DNA from: Brevibacillus daliensis
GTDB lineage: Bacteria > Bacillota > Bacilli > Brevibacillales > Brevibacillaceae
Direction: 5' to 3'
Assembly (NCBI RefSeq): GCF_021245735.1
Contig: NZ_JAJISB010000001.1
Coordinates: 525,899 to 589,898 of the forward strand
DNA length: 64,000 nt
Shown: piece by piece, positions 26,391 through 35,368 of the stretch
Numbering within the stretch: the stretch's first letter is position 1
Layout of the letters: each line of letters starts with the position of its first letter
Position numbers and translations under genes: made by a program
Notes under the pieces: model-generated
What the model saw: only the letters and a program-made list of their open reading frames with translations
Told to the model about the DNA's origin: nothing
The model's database searches: none

Positions 26391-26855
26391 TTATTTATTT
26401 TTTGCGTAGAGCCAATTATAGTAACCTGCGTGCTTTAGCTCATCTGTCATGATCTCAAATATCATATTTTTATATCGCTCAGGAATATTCATATATACAG
26501 TACGGTATCTTTCAAACGCTTGTAGTTCCCCAAGTAATGCCTTTTCTAAACCCTCTAGATAGCTTGCGGGTGGTTGAAAGCTGTTTGCTTTTCCTGGTGG
26601 TGCATCTCTTCCCGTTAACTCTTTATAGATTTGTCTTAGATATCGCCTATGCTTCCGCTCATCATTACGTATGCTAGTTATGACTTCCTTTTCCAGTTGA
26701 GTTGGAGCCAGAGCAATCAGGCTATCGTAAAACAACTCATCCTCACGCTCGTCAGCTATCGATTCCTCGAGGATCGGAATAATTAGGTTGAACTCAGATG
26801 GACCTATGTTGTAGACAGGAACCACCCCATAGGCCGGATAAAAATGGGGGTACAT
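26391..26855 (-). CDS. ferritin-like (rubrerythrin-fold) protein
   Basis: 154 residues, AGAGGTGAG site. After a Tyr/Pro-rich N-terminus (MYPHFYPAYGVVPVYN) comes a four-helix bundle with paired Glu/His residues: LEESIADEREDELFYDSL, NDERKHRRYLRQIY, LLGELQAFERYR and MTDELKHAGYYNWLY. This is the usual di-iron ligand pattern of ferritin-like proteins. The Tyr/Pro-rich start resembles spore-surface proteins. Iron storage, peroxide reduction or a spore role are all possible. Confidence 0.8.
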   Translation of the reverse strand: MYPHFYPAYGVVPVYNIGPSEFNLIIPILEESIADEREDELFYDSLIALAPTQLEKEVITSIRNDERKHRRYLRQIYKELTGRDAPPGKANSFQPPASYLEGLEKALLGELQAFERYRTVYMNIPERYKNMIFEIMTDELKHAGYYNWLYAKNK

Positions 26856-27013
26856 ACTCTCACCTCTTTAGGTAATTGTTCTTCCCCCCATGTTATTCAG
26901 CATGTGTACAATTAGGTACATATTTTCTTAGTTACGCCCGGCATTTTTTGATAATGAAAAGAATACCGGCGGGTAGCACAGTTCACCCTTACCTTGTTGC
27001 TTTTGACATTCGC

Positions 27014-27592
27014 CTACAATTCCTGAGGTGCCTCTTCAATCATCTTTTTATTGATAATACGAATCTTCTCAACGGGAGATTTGTCATCTGCAGCGGAAAT
27101 AAATACACTATTGTCTCCTGCTTGATACGTAATTGTATATCCTCCTGTGGAGTCATCCATGCCATCGTAATCAGGTTTACCCACAGCTTTTTTCAAATTT
27201 TGGCTGTCTGTCGTACTCAAATATTTAGATCCAATATCAATGGCGTATAATCGTTCTTTTCCATCAAAAAACAAAAGAGCCTGATCCAGCTTCTCGAAAG
27301 CATGATATTCTCCACCTTCATAGAAGTTAGTTTCTGTAACGGCCCCGTATTTTTTCATAATCTCATCTTTAGATGCACCAATTGCTATAGGGAAGCCTTG
27401 TATTTCATTGGTAGCAAGCTCTCCTAAAAATTTCTCATTCAATTTAACCTTAGAAATCTCTTGGACAGGCTGTTGCTCTCCTGTTTGTCCTGTTTCTGGT
27501 GAAGTTACAGGGGGTTCGGTAGTCGGTTTATCCGGTGCGCAACCTGCTAGTAATAATAATGCTGCAACGGTGAGTATGGCTAAACGTTTCAC
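27014..27592 (-). CDS. lipoprotein with DUF4309 (YjgB-like) domain
   Basis: 192 residues from a GTG with AAAGGAGG 9 bases upstream. Signal peptide with lipobox LLLLAGC, then a Thr/Pro/Glu-rich linker (PTTEPPVTSPETGQTGEQQP). The DUF4309 domain follows (IGASKDEIMKKYG ... YEGGEYHAFEKLDQALLFFDG ... YLSTTDSQNLKKAVGKPDYD). Surface-attached, function unknown. Confidence 0.8.
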   Translation of the reverse strand: MKRLAILTVAALLLLAGCAPDKPTTEPPVTSPETGQTGEQQPVQEISKVKLNEKFLGELATNEIQGFPIAIGASKDEIMKKYGAVTETNFYEGGEYHAFEKLDQALLFFDGKERLYAIDIGSKYLSTTDSQNLKKAVGKPDYDGMDDSTGGYTITYQAGDNSVFISAADDKSPVEKIRIINKKMIEEAPQEL

Positions 27593-27969
27593 GACAATTC
27601 CTCCTTTATCGACTATAGTGTTCGTACGTTTTACATACGTGTTATAGATGTAAAAAATGCATGAGGTAACGTGTTCTCTTATATGTTGTACGTTTTCTTC
27701 TGATTAATCGTTACGAGAAAAATGATTCTATCATCCCTCTATCATTTAATTACTCGTTATGAAGCATTCTAACGCTCTATGTCTTGTCAGATGGTATGTT
27801 GTTATAAGCAGCATTAACAGACTTTCATTATTGTAGCAAACATTTATATAATAACCTATACAGCTTGCAAAAATTTTACAAATATCCCCTCTTCATTCAA
27901 TTGCACTAGGAAGATACACATATACCTGTTCGTAGAAATCCACAGAAAATAACCTTTAGGAGGATTAAT
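27593..27969. other. intergenic region between divergent genes
   Basis: 377 bases, AT-rich. It must hold the divergent promoters for the DUF4309 lipoprotein and the TIMP-like gene. I see no convincing -35/-10 pair, repeat, RNA gene or small coding region. Confidence 0.4.
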
Positions 27970-28569
27970 ATGAACCGGTTATTAACTAGATGTATGATCG
28001 TTATCTTTGTTGCCATGAGCCTTTTTGTGGTAACTCCTTCTACTAGCTATGCCTGCTCGTGTGTTAGCCTGACCCCAACAGAGAAATTCGAAAAAGCAGA
28101 TTCGGTATTTGTTGGTACAGCTAAAGATATAAAGAATAAGCAAGGTAGTTTTTTCCCCGCCAATCACCCGATGTCCGATAGCGATGCCAATGTATTTGTA
28201 GTAGAGAAATCATGGAAAGGTAATCCTCCCTCACAACTGATCGTATATGACAATGGTCATGAAGAATCTTGCGGAGTAGATTTCAAGATTGGCAATTCCT
28301 ACCTCGTATATGCAAAAACTGATACGGAGAAAAAGGATATCTTGCTCACATCTTTTTGTGACGGTACAATCGAAGCTTCCAAAGCTACTGAAGTCCTGGC
28401 TCAGCTAGGTGATGGAACGAAGCCTTCTCTGATAACAGAAATCTCTGTAGAATCAGATTCCTCTAGCGAAGATACACAATCAGGAAGTTCTATCCTCTGG
28501 ATCATCATTGGAGTAGTTACAGGTGTAATCGTCGGCTGGATATGGATGATGAACAGAAGAAGAAAGTAG
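27970..28569 (+). CDS. membrane-anchored TIMP-like (NTR-fold) protein
   Basis: 199 residues, TAGGAGG site. A cleavable signal ends at SYA, so the mature protein starts with CSCVSLTPTEKFEKADSVF, the Cys-x-Cys N-terminus typical of the tissue inhibitor of metalloproteinase/netrin fold. Two more Cys pairs (ESCGVD, TSFCDG) could complete disulfides. A Ser-rich linker and one C-terminal membrane helix (LWIIIGVVTGVIVGWIWMM) with a basic stop-transfer tail anchor it. In animals this fold inhibits metalloproteases through the N-terminal Cys; whether the bacterial form does is not established. Confidence 0.82.
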   Translation: MNRLLTRCMIVIFVAMSLFVVTPSTSYACSCVSLTPTEKFEKADSVFVGTAKDIKNKQGSFFPANHPMSDSDANVFVVEKSWKGNPPSQLIVYDNGHEESCGVDFKIGNSYLVYAKTDTEKKDILLTSFCDGTIEASKATEVLAQLGDGTKPSLITEISVESDSSSEDTQSGSSILWIIIGVVTGVIVGWIWMMNRRRK

Positions 28570-28581
28570 CCATTCAATCGT

Positions 28582-28626
28582 AAAACCCGAATAATGGGCT
28601 TAAAAAAAGTCCTTTATTCGGGTTTA
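28582..28626. terminator. bidirectional terminator
   Basis: AAACCCGAATAA pairs with TTATTCGGGTTT, with an inner GGGC/GTCC stem. It lies between the converging TIMP-like and anti-sigma genes. Confidence 0.8.
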
Positions 28627-28636
28627 TTATAGACAA

Positions 28637-30826
28637 TTACCGGATTACTGCCTTGCCGGTAACTGCATCGATATGGATATATTTATTAGCGTGTGCTTTA
28701 TCACTTGTTGGGATGTAAATTAACATGGGCTCTTCCAAATTCTCTCTCTCAACACCCTTGATTGTATAGGTTAATTGAAGTGGTAGTACTCTCAGATATT
28801 CTTCTACAGCTGTCTGTACAGGAACCACGTTTTGCTTATCAGGAAGAGTAACTTTCTTTTTCATTCCTGTTCTGTTATAGAATCTATCAACTTTTCCTGT
28901 GGATGGATCAACCGAAACCATGTAGGCTTCATCAGGATCTTGTTCGAGAACAGGTATCCCCTCATAACTCTTGATGAACTCGAACCCCCAAGACCCATTC
29001 CATACAGGATTAGCCTCTCCGGGTTCAATGAGCTGGCTGATTTGTACCTCTGTTACATCCGAATCAACATGTTTTTCCAGGAAGCGTACTGCTTCCTTTA
29101 AAGCATCCGCTTTGGAAACAGTAATTTTCGTATCCGCTCGTGGGATCCAATATTCAATAACTCTCCCGGTGGCAAAATCTGTTACAACTTCAAACCATTT
29201 ATTATCATTTGTCACCCAATGAAAGCTTTTTTGCTTCCTTCCATTCCATGCAGACTCATCTACCTGCTCATCATAAGTGAGATTGTTCAGGTTGACACCT
29301 GATTGTTCTTTCAAGAATTGTGCTGCTTCTTCCTTTGTTTTGATTACAACTGATTGTTGTGGATTGAGACTGATCGGATCGTGGTTATTACGGCGGTCGT
29401 AATCCATTCCGTTATTCCCAGAGCCATACTGAATTTTTCCTGTTGACGCATCGATATACCAGTTAAGGGAACGTACCTCACCCCTTTGCATAAAAGATAC
29501 AGCTGGAGTGTAGTCGAGAATCGGTCTAAATTCCAGCTCTTTGCTTGTTTCAGGGTCACGTTTCATTACTGCATGCTCAATGTAACGTAGTTTCATATTT
29601 TTAGCCAGCTCAGCTTCTGCTGTCTCTTTCGCTACCGCTTTTGCTGGGTCAGGTAGCGAGGCTAGATCGTACGAATTAACTCTCTTGTCATACCCAAGTA
29701 CTCGCCCCTCCTTGTTTACACCAATAAATATATCGTCTTCTAAAACAGGTATCCCATTATGGTAGCGCGTATAATAGATTGTATCGCTTTCTGTCGTTTC
29801 TCTGTAATTTTTCGCGTCATCTCCGAGAACGTGTTGCAAGAATTGATTTGCTTTTTCTTTTGCTATTGCATTAGACGTCCATGCAAAATCTGTATCCTCA
29901 CCCCGTTCATTCTCAACACGGTAGTTTGTTAGGGTATCTCCTTTTCCCTCCGTGCTGATCATCACTTTGCTACCTTTCTTGTCAGTATTCTCCAACATCA
30001 AAAATCGCCCGCGAAAATCAAAAGTAATATACGCTTTGTTGACTAATACGGACTTGGGATTTAACTCTGGGAGTACTTCCCTAAGTTCAGTAAGCATCTT
30101 TTGCTCCTCTTTATTTATTTGTCCAAAGGAGACGACACGACCTGCACCATCAACCCATACCGTTATATCAGAAAATGGAACAAGCTCTCCGTTTTTTAGC
30201 TGTTGGAAAGTGACGTACATTCCTTTCACATCGAAGACCAAGTATCCATTCTGTGGTCTCTTAATTTCACTTACAGCAACCTGTTTGTATTTCTCACTAT
30301 CATCACCAAGGAGCTTTTTTAGAAAAGCTGTCGCTTTCTCCTGTGCTACTTTTTCTGACGGGTGTTGATCTGTCTCATCCCCTGTTGACCATTGAAATAT
30401 TTCCACATTACCACTTTCCGTATTTATGGCTACACTAGCAGTCGCACTAGTATCTTTAAGCATCACTACGATCTTGTCAGCAGATGATTCCTTTATTTCT
30501 ACTTGGTAACTGCTTAATTCTGGAATTGCTTTTAGTAGTGGCTTCAGGGCTTTTTCTATAAGAACCTTAGTTTTTTGCTCCGAGAGAGCCGATACCGATT
30601 GTTGGAATCCTTCTTTAAGACCTAATGACGGCGAAGTCCAGGCAACAAGCCCCACAACAAGACATGCCACCGCAGCAGTGCTTATGTACAATTTGTTATA
30701 GTTGCGTCCTTTTTGTTTTACTTGGTTGCGAATTCGATTTTCCAATTCTGGAGTAAATCTCACATCCTGCAACGAGTTATGACTACCTGTCCGAACCGAC
30801 TCACGAAGCTCTTTATCTACATCCAT
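28637..30826 (-). CDS. anti-sigma factor with extracytoplasmic YcdB/YcdC repeats
   Basis: 729 residues. The first 45 residues are cytosolic (FTPELENRIRNQVKQKGRNYN), followed by one membrane helix (LYISTAAVACLVVGLVAW). The extracytoplasmic remainder is built of repeated YcdB/YcdC-PepSY-like domains, with recurring AxxFLxxxLGDD... and Y...NGIPV(L/E) elements (KATAFLKKLLGDDSEKYKQV, KANQFLQHVLGDDAKNYRE, AAQFLKEQSGV, AVRFLEKHV). Its start lies inside the end of the sigma gene (10-base overlap). Most likely it binds the ECF sigma factor inside and senses an envelope signal outside. Confidence 0.85.
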   Translation of the reverse strand: MDVDKELRESVRTGSHNSLQDVRFTPELENRIRNQVKQKGRNYNKLYISTAAVACLVVGLVAWTSPSLGLKEGFQQSVSALSEQKTKVLIEKALKPLLKAIPELSSYQVEIKESSADKIVVMLKDTSATASVAINTESGNVEIFQWSTGDETDQHPSEKVAQEKATAFLKKLLGDDSEKYKQVAVSEIKRPQNGYLVFDVKGMYVTFQQLKNGELVPFSDITVWVDGAGRVVSFGQINKEEQKMLTELREVLPELNPKSVLVNKAYITFDFRGRFLMLENTDKKGSKVMISTEGKGDTLTNYRVENERGEDTDFAWTSNAIAKEKANQFLQHVLGDDAKNYRETTESDTIYYTRYHNGIPVLEDDIFIGVNKEGRVLGYDKRVNSYDLASLPDPAKAVAKETAEAELAKNMKLRYIEHAVMKRDPETSKELEFRPILDYTPAVSFMQRGEVRSLNWYIDASTGKIQYGSGNNGMDYDRRNNHDPISLNPQQSVVIKTKEEAAQFLKEQSGVNLNNLTYDEQVDESAWNGRKQKSFHWVTNDNKWFEVVTDFATGRVIEYWIPRADTKITVSKADALKEAVRFLEKHVDSDVTEVQISQLIEPGEANPVWNGSWGFEFIKSYEGIPVLEQDPDEAYMVSVDPSTGKVDRFYNRTGMKKKVTLPDKQNVVPVQTAVEEYLRVLPLQLTYTIKGVERENLEEPMLIYIPTSDKAHANKYIHIDAVTGKAVIR

Positions 30827-31377
30827 TCCAGCCCCTCCTTTTCTACTAATAACTTAAATTGCTTTCGTGCTCGATGAAGTTTAGTGCGAACTACCTGTCC
30901 TGATACTTCTAATATTTCAGCGATTTCCTTTGTGGATAAATCCTCATAATAGTAGAGCAGAATAACCTGCCGATACTGTGGTGACATAGCCATAACTTTT
31001 TCCGCTATTGCCTCCTTGGTCATTTTATCTATGACCTTCTTTTCTACGTAAAGCTCACTACTATCGCTAGGTGTCTCTTCCTTTTTAAAGGTAGAGAAGA
31101 TACGGCGAAATGACCAGGATCGCAAATATTGTTTGGACTCGTTAATAGCAATGCGATACAGCCAGGTTTTCAAATTGCTGTCACCACGGAATGAATCTAT
31201 TCCACGGTAGGCTTTCAGAAAAACCTCCTGCGTAATGTCTTCTGCCATATTTCGGTCTTTTACGATGAGATATACCAGCTGAATGATTTTGTCACCATAC
31301 TCTCTCATCATGACTTCCAGGGCAGCTTCTTTTGTCATGTGAATAGCCGGGTTCTCCTGCTTTATTTCTGAATACAC
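30817..31377 (-). CDS. ECF-type RNA polymerase sigma factor
   Basis: 186 residues from a GTG; GAGGAGGAG lies about 11 bases upstream (an ATG 13 codons later is the alternative). Region 2 is VYLIVKDRNMAEDITQEVFLKAYRGIDSFRGDSNLKTWLYRIAINESKQYLR, with the -10 recognition helix. Region 4 is VMAMSPQYRQVILLYYYEDLSTKEIAEILEVSGQVVRTKLHRARKQ. Co-translated with its anti-sigma factor. I did not find a clear autoregulatory promoter. Confidence 0.9.
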   Translation of the reverse strand: MYSEIKQENPAIHMTKEAALEVMMREYGDKIIQLVYLIVKDRNMAEDITQEVFLKAYRGIDSFRGDSNLKTWLYRIAINESKQYLRSWSFRRIFSTFKKEETPSDSSELYVEKKVIDKMTKEAIAEKVMAMSPQYRQVILLYYYEDLSTKEIAEILEVSGQVVRTKLHRARKQFKLLVEKEGLEWM

Positions 31378-31573
31378 GATGACATAACTCCTCCTCTCTT
31401 CGCTTCGTGTGTATATTTGATCCCGTAGGAGAAAAAATGTTACAGTGTTTTCAAAAAAATATTGTTACATCAAAAAACTCGCATGATTTTGAAAAAGAGT
31501 AGTATCTTAGATCCGTTCTTTCTACATTACTGCATCATACCGTTTTCTGGTATAAAATCGATTCAAACCCTAC

Positions 31574-31657
31574 TAAAACGGTCATGACCGTTTTGATGGA
31601 CCGCAAGCGGTCACATCCAATTTTATGAAAAACGTCAAGACGTTTTTCACAGAAAAA
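31574..31657 (+). repeat. three-hairpin intergenic repeat, copy 3
   Basis: Contains the 20-base perfect palindrome AAAACGGTCATGACCGTTTT, the GGACCGCAAGCGGTCACATCC core and the TGAAAAACGTC/GACGTTTTTCA stem, ending in CAGAAAAA. Its last bases run into the left arm of a terminator, as in copy 1. Confidence 0.88.
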
Positions 31658-31709
31658 AGAGTATCAGCATTGATCATGTCTATGACATAATCTGCTGATA
31701 CTCTTTTTT
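31653..31709. terminator. bidirectional terminator fused to repeat copy 3
   Basis: AAAAAAGAGTATCAGCA pairs perfectly with TGCTGATACTCTTTTTT (17 bp), with an inner ATGTC/GACAT hairpin in the loop. It ends the nox gene. Confidence 0.88.
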
Positions 31710-31736
31710 ACACTACTTATTGAAATACTTACGATG

Positions 31737-33065
31737 CTAGTTGGCTTGTAATCCAGCCTGATTCAAAATATTCCACGGCTTGTTGTAATGAGGTTGGAAG
31801 AAGAAATCCACAAAACCAAGCTGATCGATTGTCATCTCATTTTGAATACAAACCGATAACGTGTTCATTGATTGAGTCATGTCCGCTTTCGACATGATTT
31901 GGGCTCCTAATATACGGCGTGTCGCTTCATCATATAACACTTTTAGCAAAACCTGTTCATAATCTGGCATAAACTCAGGGCGATAGTTATCATTGATTGT
32001 GACAGTTTTCACATTTAAGTCCAGATCAGAAGCTGCCTGTTCAGTTAGTCCTGTAGATGCAATATTGTAATCATAAATTTTTATTCCAGATGTACCTTGC
32101 GTACCCATATATTTCATGACAGGGGCCAATAGATTCTTGGCAACCAAGGTACCCATTCGAACCGCGTTAGTAGCTAATGGAATATAGGCATGTCGGCCAG
32201 TTGGATTATAACGGATTGCACAGCTATCTCCCGCTGCATAAATATCTTCTTTACTGGTGCGCATATATTCGTCTACAACAATTGCACCATTTCCCAGCAT
32301 TTCCACTTGTCCTTGTAAAAGTGCCGTATTTGGTCTAAAACCAATGCACAGGATTACTAAGTCTGCATCATACTCACCTTTTGTCGTGATAACGTTAGAG
32401 ACTTTTCCATTCGTACCTTTAAATTTGGTAACAGTCTGTCCCAATTGCAGCGTTATACCGTGTGACTTCAAATCTGCTTCTGTGACCTCTGTAAATTCTT
32501 TATCTAAATAGCGGTTCAAGATACGTTCTTCACTATCGATCAGTGTTACATTTTTACCATTCATCTCGAATGCTTCCACCAATTCAATACCAATATAACC
32601 CGCGCCAACCACTACCACATTTTTGGCGTTTTTGGCTTTTTCAATAATGGTATTGGAGTGGTTATAGTTTTTGCAAAGAACAATATTTTCTAGGTCGATT
32701 CCTTCAATGTTTGGCATAATTGGCCAAGATCCTGTTGTAACGATCAGCTTATCATACGTATCCTCGAATTCTTCATTCGTGTTCAAATTGCGTACGCGAA
32801 GTACTTTGTTATCAGAATCAACGGAGATCACATCATGTAGCATATTTGTGGTAACGCCCAATTCGGCTAATTGCTCAGGTGAAGAGTAAAACAATCCTTG
32901 GGGATCTTTTACAACTCCAGCTACGTAAAGTGCGATTCCACAAGATAAGAAAGAAATGTTGTCATTGCGTTCATAGACAGTAATTTGAGCTTCTGGATAT
33001 AGTTTAGCAGCATTTACAATTGCAGCAGTTCCAGCATGGGTGCAACCAATAACAGCTATTTTCAT
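31737..33065 (-). CDS. nox: FAD/NAD-dependent oxidoreductase, NADH oxidase (Nox) type
   Basis: 442 residues from the ATG at 33065, which has GGAGG 8 bases upstream (an in-frame TTG seven codons earlier overlaps it). FAD-binding IAVIGCTHAGTAA, redox-active Cys in ISFLSCGIALYVAG (the Cys42-type residue of NADH oxidase/peroxidase), NAD-binding VVVVGAGYIGIELVEAF, and DIYAAGDSCAI. The usual function is the four-electron reduction of O2 to water with NADH, or peroxide reduction, to regenerate NAD+. Regulation by redox state is suggested by the Rex/FNR-like operator upstream. Confidence 0.88.
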   Translation of the reverse strand: MKIAVIGCTHAGTAAIVNAAKLYPEAQITVYERNDNISFLSCGIALYVAGVVKDPQGLFYSSPEQLAELGVTTNMLHDVISVDSDNKVLRVRNLNTNEEFEDTYDKLIVTTGSWPIMPNIEGIDLENIVLCKNYNHSNTIIEKAKNAKNVVVVGAGYIGIELVEAFEMNGKNVTLIDSEERILNRYLDKEFTEVTEADLKSHGITLQLGQTVTKFKGTNGKVSNVITTKGEYDADLVILCIGFRPNTALLQGQVEMLGNGAIVVDEYMRTSKEDIYAAGDSCAIRYNPTGRHAYIPLATNAVRMGTLVAKNLLAPVMKYMGTQGTSGIKIYDYNIASTGLTEQAASDLDLNVKTVTINDNYRPEFMPDYEQVLLKVLYDEATRRILGAQIMSKADMTQSMNTLSVCIQNEMTIDQLGFVDFFFQPHYNKPWNILNQAGLQAN

Positions 33066-33144
33066 AGTTATGCCTCCTGTGTACAACTAAGATGAGTAAC
33101 AAACTTACTATATTTAATACTGTTGTTATGTTGTTTACATGTTC

Positions 33145-33199
33145 ATTATAACTTGTTAATTGATAGAAGGCAGTGAACAATTTGTGAAATATGTCACAA
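33145..33199 (-). promoter_or_regulatory. Rex/FNR-like operator and -10 upstream of nox
   Basis: TTGTGAAATATGTCACAA at 33182-33199 is an 18-base inverted repeat. It fits the Rex consensus TTGTGAAnnnnTTCACAA with one mismatch and also the FNR/CRP consensus TGTGA-N6-TCACA exactly. A TATAAT on the minus strand at 33150-33145 lies 80 bases before the start codon. The operator is upstream of the -10, which fits FNR-type activation; Rex repression is the alternative. Confidence 0.6.
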
Positions 33200-33240
33200 G
33201 TGTTTTTTCCGGGATTTTTGCAATGATTACAGGAGGACAA

Positions 33241-33271
33241 GAAGAAAGACCCCGGTAGTGTATAACGGGGT
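33241..33271 (-). terminator. terminator of the oligopeptide-binding protein gene
   Basis: ACCCCG/CGGGGT stem followed on the minus strand by TCTTTCTTCTT. Confidence 0.65.
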
Positions 33272-33303
33272 TCGTCTTGTAGCTGACGATAAACGAAGGC
33301 TTC

Positions 33304-34857
33304 TTATTCTTTATCCAGTTTTGCAGTTCGAATCAAACCGTCTGGAACGTGCGTGAACCCTTTAACTTTTTTGGAAATACCAAATCTATCATAGTTATGA
33401 TAAATGTAGACATATGGTGCTTCTTCATACAGAATCGCCATTACCTGATCATAAAGAGCTTTTCTCTTCGTATTATCCAGTTCACTGCGTGCCTCAACGA
33501 TTAATCTATCAACCTCTGGGTTATTGATACGCGATTTATTATTTGGAGCCCCTGTAACCATAAAATCATAGATGTTTTGGTCTGGGTCAACCCTGCCTGA
33601 CCAACCTAGCTGGGTAGCCTCGAAGGTACCCTTTTCGGATTTTTCAAGCATAGCTCCGAATTCTACTTTTTCTAGTTTCACATCAATGTTATACGTCTTT
33701 AACATATTTTGTAGAACAGCACCAAATTGTTCATTGGCTGGAGAAGTTGCGATTTGCAGGGTAAAGGAGAAACCATCAGGCTTTCCACCTTTCGCAAGCA
33801 ATTCTTTAATCTCTTCTGGATCTGGCTTTTTCACCTTGTCAGAATCCCCGTAAGCGAGGTTACCTGGCGAGAATGGAGAGTTAGCTGGCAAACCATAACC
33901 GTCAAATAAAACTTTTATTACTGTTTCACGGTCAATGGCACGATCTACAGCTTGTCGCAGATACTTATTAGAAAAAGGCTCGGCACTCATATTCATGTAT
34001 ATACCTTGAAAACCATAGTTAGCGGCAGAAACGACTTCAAAATTGGAATCATTTTTCAACCCTGGGATTTCTTTAACAGGAACCTCATCAAGAATATCGA
34101 TTGCTCCTGATTTAAGGTTTTGTACACCTGCGCTTTGGTTGGTAAATACTTTGAAGTTGACCTCATCAAGTTTTACTTCTCCGTTCCAGTAATTCTCATT
34201 CTTTTTCAGATTTACCTGATCGCCTTTTACCTGTTTTACAAAGACAAATGGGCCTGAACCAACCGGATTATTAATGAAGTCTTTCCCAGATTTTTTAACT
34301 GCTTCTGGTGATACCATCATGCCTGAGCGATCTGTAAAAATAGATAGTAACGGAGCAAACGGCTTTTTCAGTACAATTTGAATGGTTAATGGATCGACTA
34401 CCTTTACATCCGTAATAAATGTTAACTCAGCACGACGTCTGGAGTCTTCCGCACGATAGCGATCAATATTAAATTTGGCTGCCTCGGCATCAAACTTGGT
34501 ACCATCATGGAAGGTAACACCCTCTTTTAATTTCAGCGTATACGTAAGCCCATCTGGTGATACCTCATAAGAAGTAGCCAGCATCGGAATGATTTCACCC
34601 TTTTCGTTAATATCAAAAAGCTTGTCATATAAGCTATTATGAACAAAACGATCTACCAGAGCGGTAGATTGAGATGGATCGAGACTCGGAGGATCAGCTT
34701 TTAAACCGATATTCAGGACTTTATTCGTGGCAGCTTCTGTTCCTTTAGTAGTTGGCTTTGTCCCACTGTCTGTTCCACTTCCTCCACATCCACTAAGAAC
34801 CAACATACTGCTGAGAAGCAAGGCGGATGCTGTTTTGAAAGCTTTTTTTGATAGCAT
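33304..34857 (-). CDS. oligopeptide/dipeptide ABC transporter substrate-binding lipoprotein
   Basis: 517 residues with lipobox SMLVLSGC. Family-5 solute-binding protein: LKADPPSLDPSQSTALVDRFV, YTLKLKEGVTFHDGTKFDAEAAKFNIDRY, and near the end IYDFMVTGAPNNKSRINNPEVDRLI. GAGGAGAG site. No permease or ATPase genes are adjacent, so it must borrow a transporter encoded elsewhere. A 35-residue peptide gene lies directly upstream on the same strand. Confidence 0.9.
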   Translation of the reverse strand: MLSKKAFKTASALLLSSMLVLSGCGGSGTDSGTKPTTKGTEAATNKVLNIGLKADPPSLDPSQSTALVDRFVHNSLYDKLFDINEKGEIIPMLATSYEVSPDGLTYTLKLKEGVTFHDGTKFDAEAAKFNIDRYRAEDSRRRAELTFITDVKVVDPLTIQIVLKKPFAPLLSIFTDRSGMMVSPEAVKKSGKDFINNPVGSGPFVFVKQVKGDQVNLKKNENYWNGEVKLDEVNFKVFTNQSAGVQNLKSGAIDILDEVPVKEIPGLKNDSNFEVVSAANYGFQGIYMNMSAEPFSNKYLRQAVDRAIDRETVIKVLFDGYGLPANSPFSPGNLAYGDSDKVKKPDPEEIKELLAKGGKPDGFSFTLQIATSPANEQFGAVLQNMLKTYNIDVKLEKVEFGAMLEKSEKGTFEATQLGWSGRVDPDQNIYDFMVTGAPNNKSRINNPEVDRLIVEARSELDNTKRKALYDQVMAILYEEAPYVYIYHNYDRFGISKKVKGFTHVPDGLIRTAKLDKE

Positions 34858-35122
34858 GATTATTCTCTCCTCTTCAATATTCTATAAATTGACTAAAAAT
34901 TTAGTTTATTGATAAAAGCATGATGTGTACAAATACCAAGTATGGTTTTCCGCTGTTAAGTAGACTTCTCTATTATCAAATTTTTAAGATAATTTTATTT
35001 TTTATAATAATAGTAGAATTTTTCAATGTAATCAATCTATTTTTTATTTTTTTCAAAATTATAAAAAGAATCAATAGCAAACTGGCAAGGATTGCTTTTG
35101 ACTCTTTTTTTCGTTTACAAAC

Positions 35123-35230
35123 TTATTTGTTAGCTTTTTCATCTACATTTTCTTGAGGTAGATCCAATAATCGAAAATTCCACATTCCATCCGGGCTTGT
35201 TACCGTATTGGAAATAAAATCTTGTTTCAT
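35123..35230 (-). CDS. 35-residue peptide gene
   Basis: A short reading frame with GAGAGGAGA 5 bases before its ATG. The product begins MKQDFISNTVTSPDGMWNF and ends in DLPQENVDEKANK. It has a polar acidic start, a central aromatic/Leu-rich stretch (MWNFRLLDLP) and no signal sequence. It lies 265 bases upstream of the oligopeptide-binding protein gene on the same strand. I do not recognise it. A precursor of a signalling or modified peptide is one possibility, a conserved small protein another. The good ribosome binding site is the main support. Confidence 0.5.
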   Translation of the reverse strand: MKQDFISNTVTSPDGMWNFRLLDLPQENVDEKANK

Positions 35231-35368
35231 AACATTCTCCTCTCTGTCATTAATCTTACCTAAATATTCCAAAGTTGCAAATTAACACTTACCGGAGTGT
35301 CCATGAATAAATTCTACATTTTTCCAAACAATAATAAGCAAAAACACTGTATTAGGAGGAAACTGGAC

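Larger units (their letters stand above)
31378..31736. other. intergenic region between sigma factor and nox
   Basis: 359 bases. It contains repeat copy 3 (31574-31657) and the bidirectional terminator (31653-31709). The part next to the sigma gene should hold its promoter; a TGTAAC motif about 60 bases before the start is the only candidate -35 and I could not match a -10 with confidence. Confidence 0.45.
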
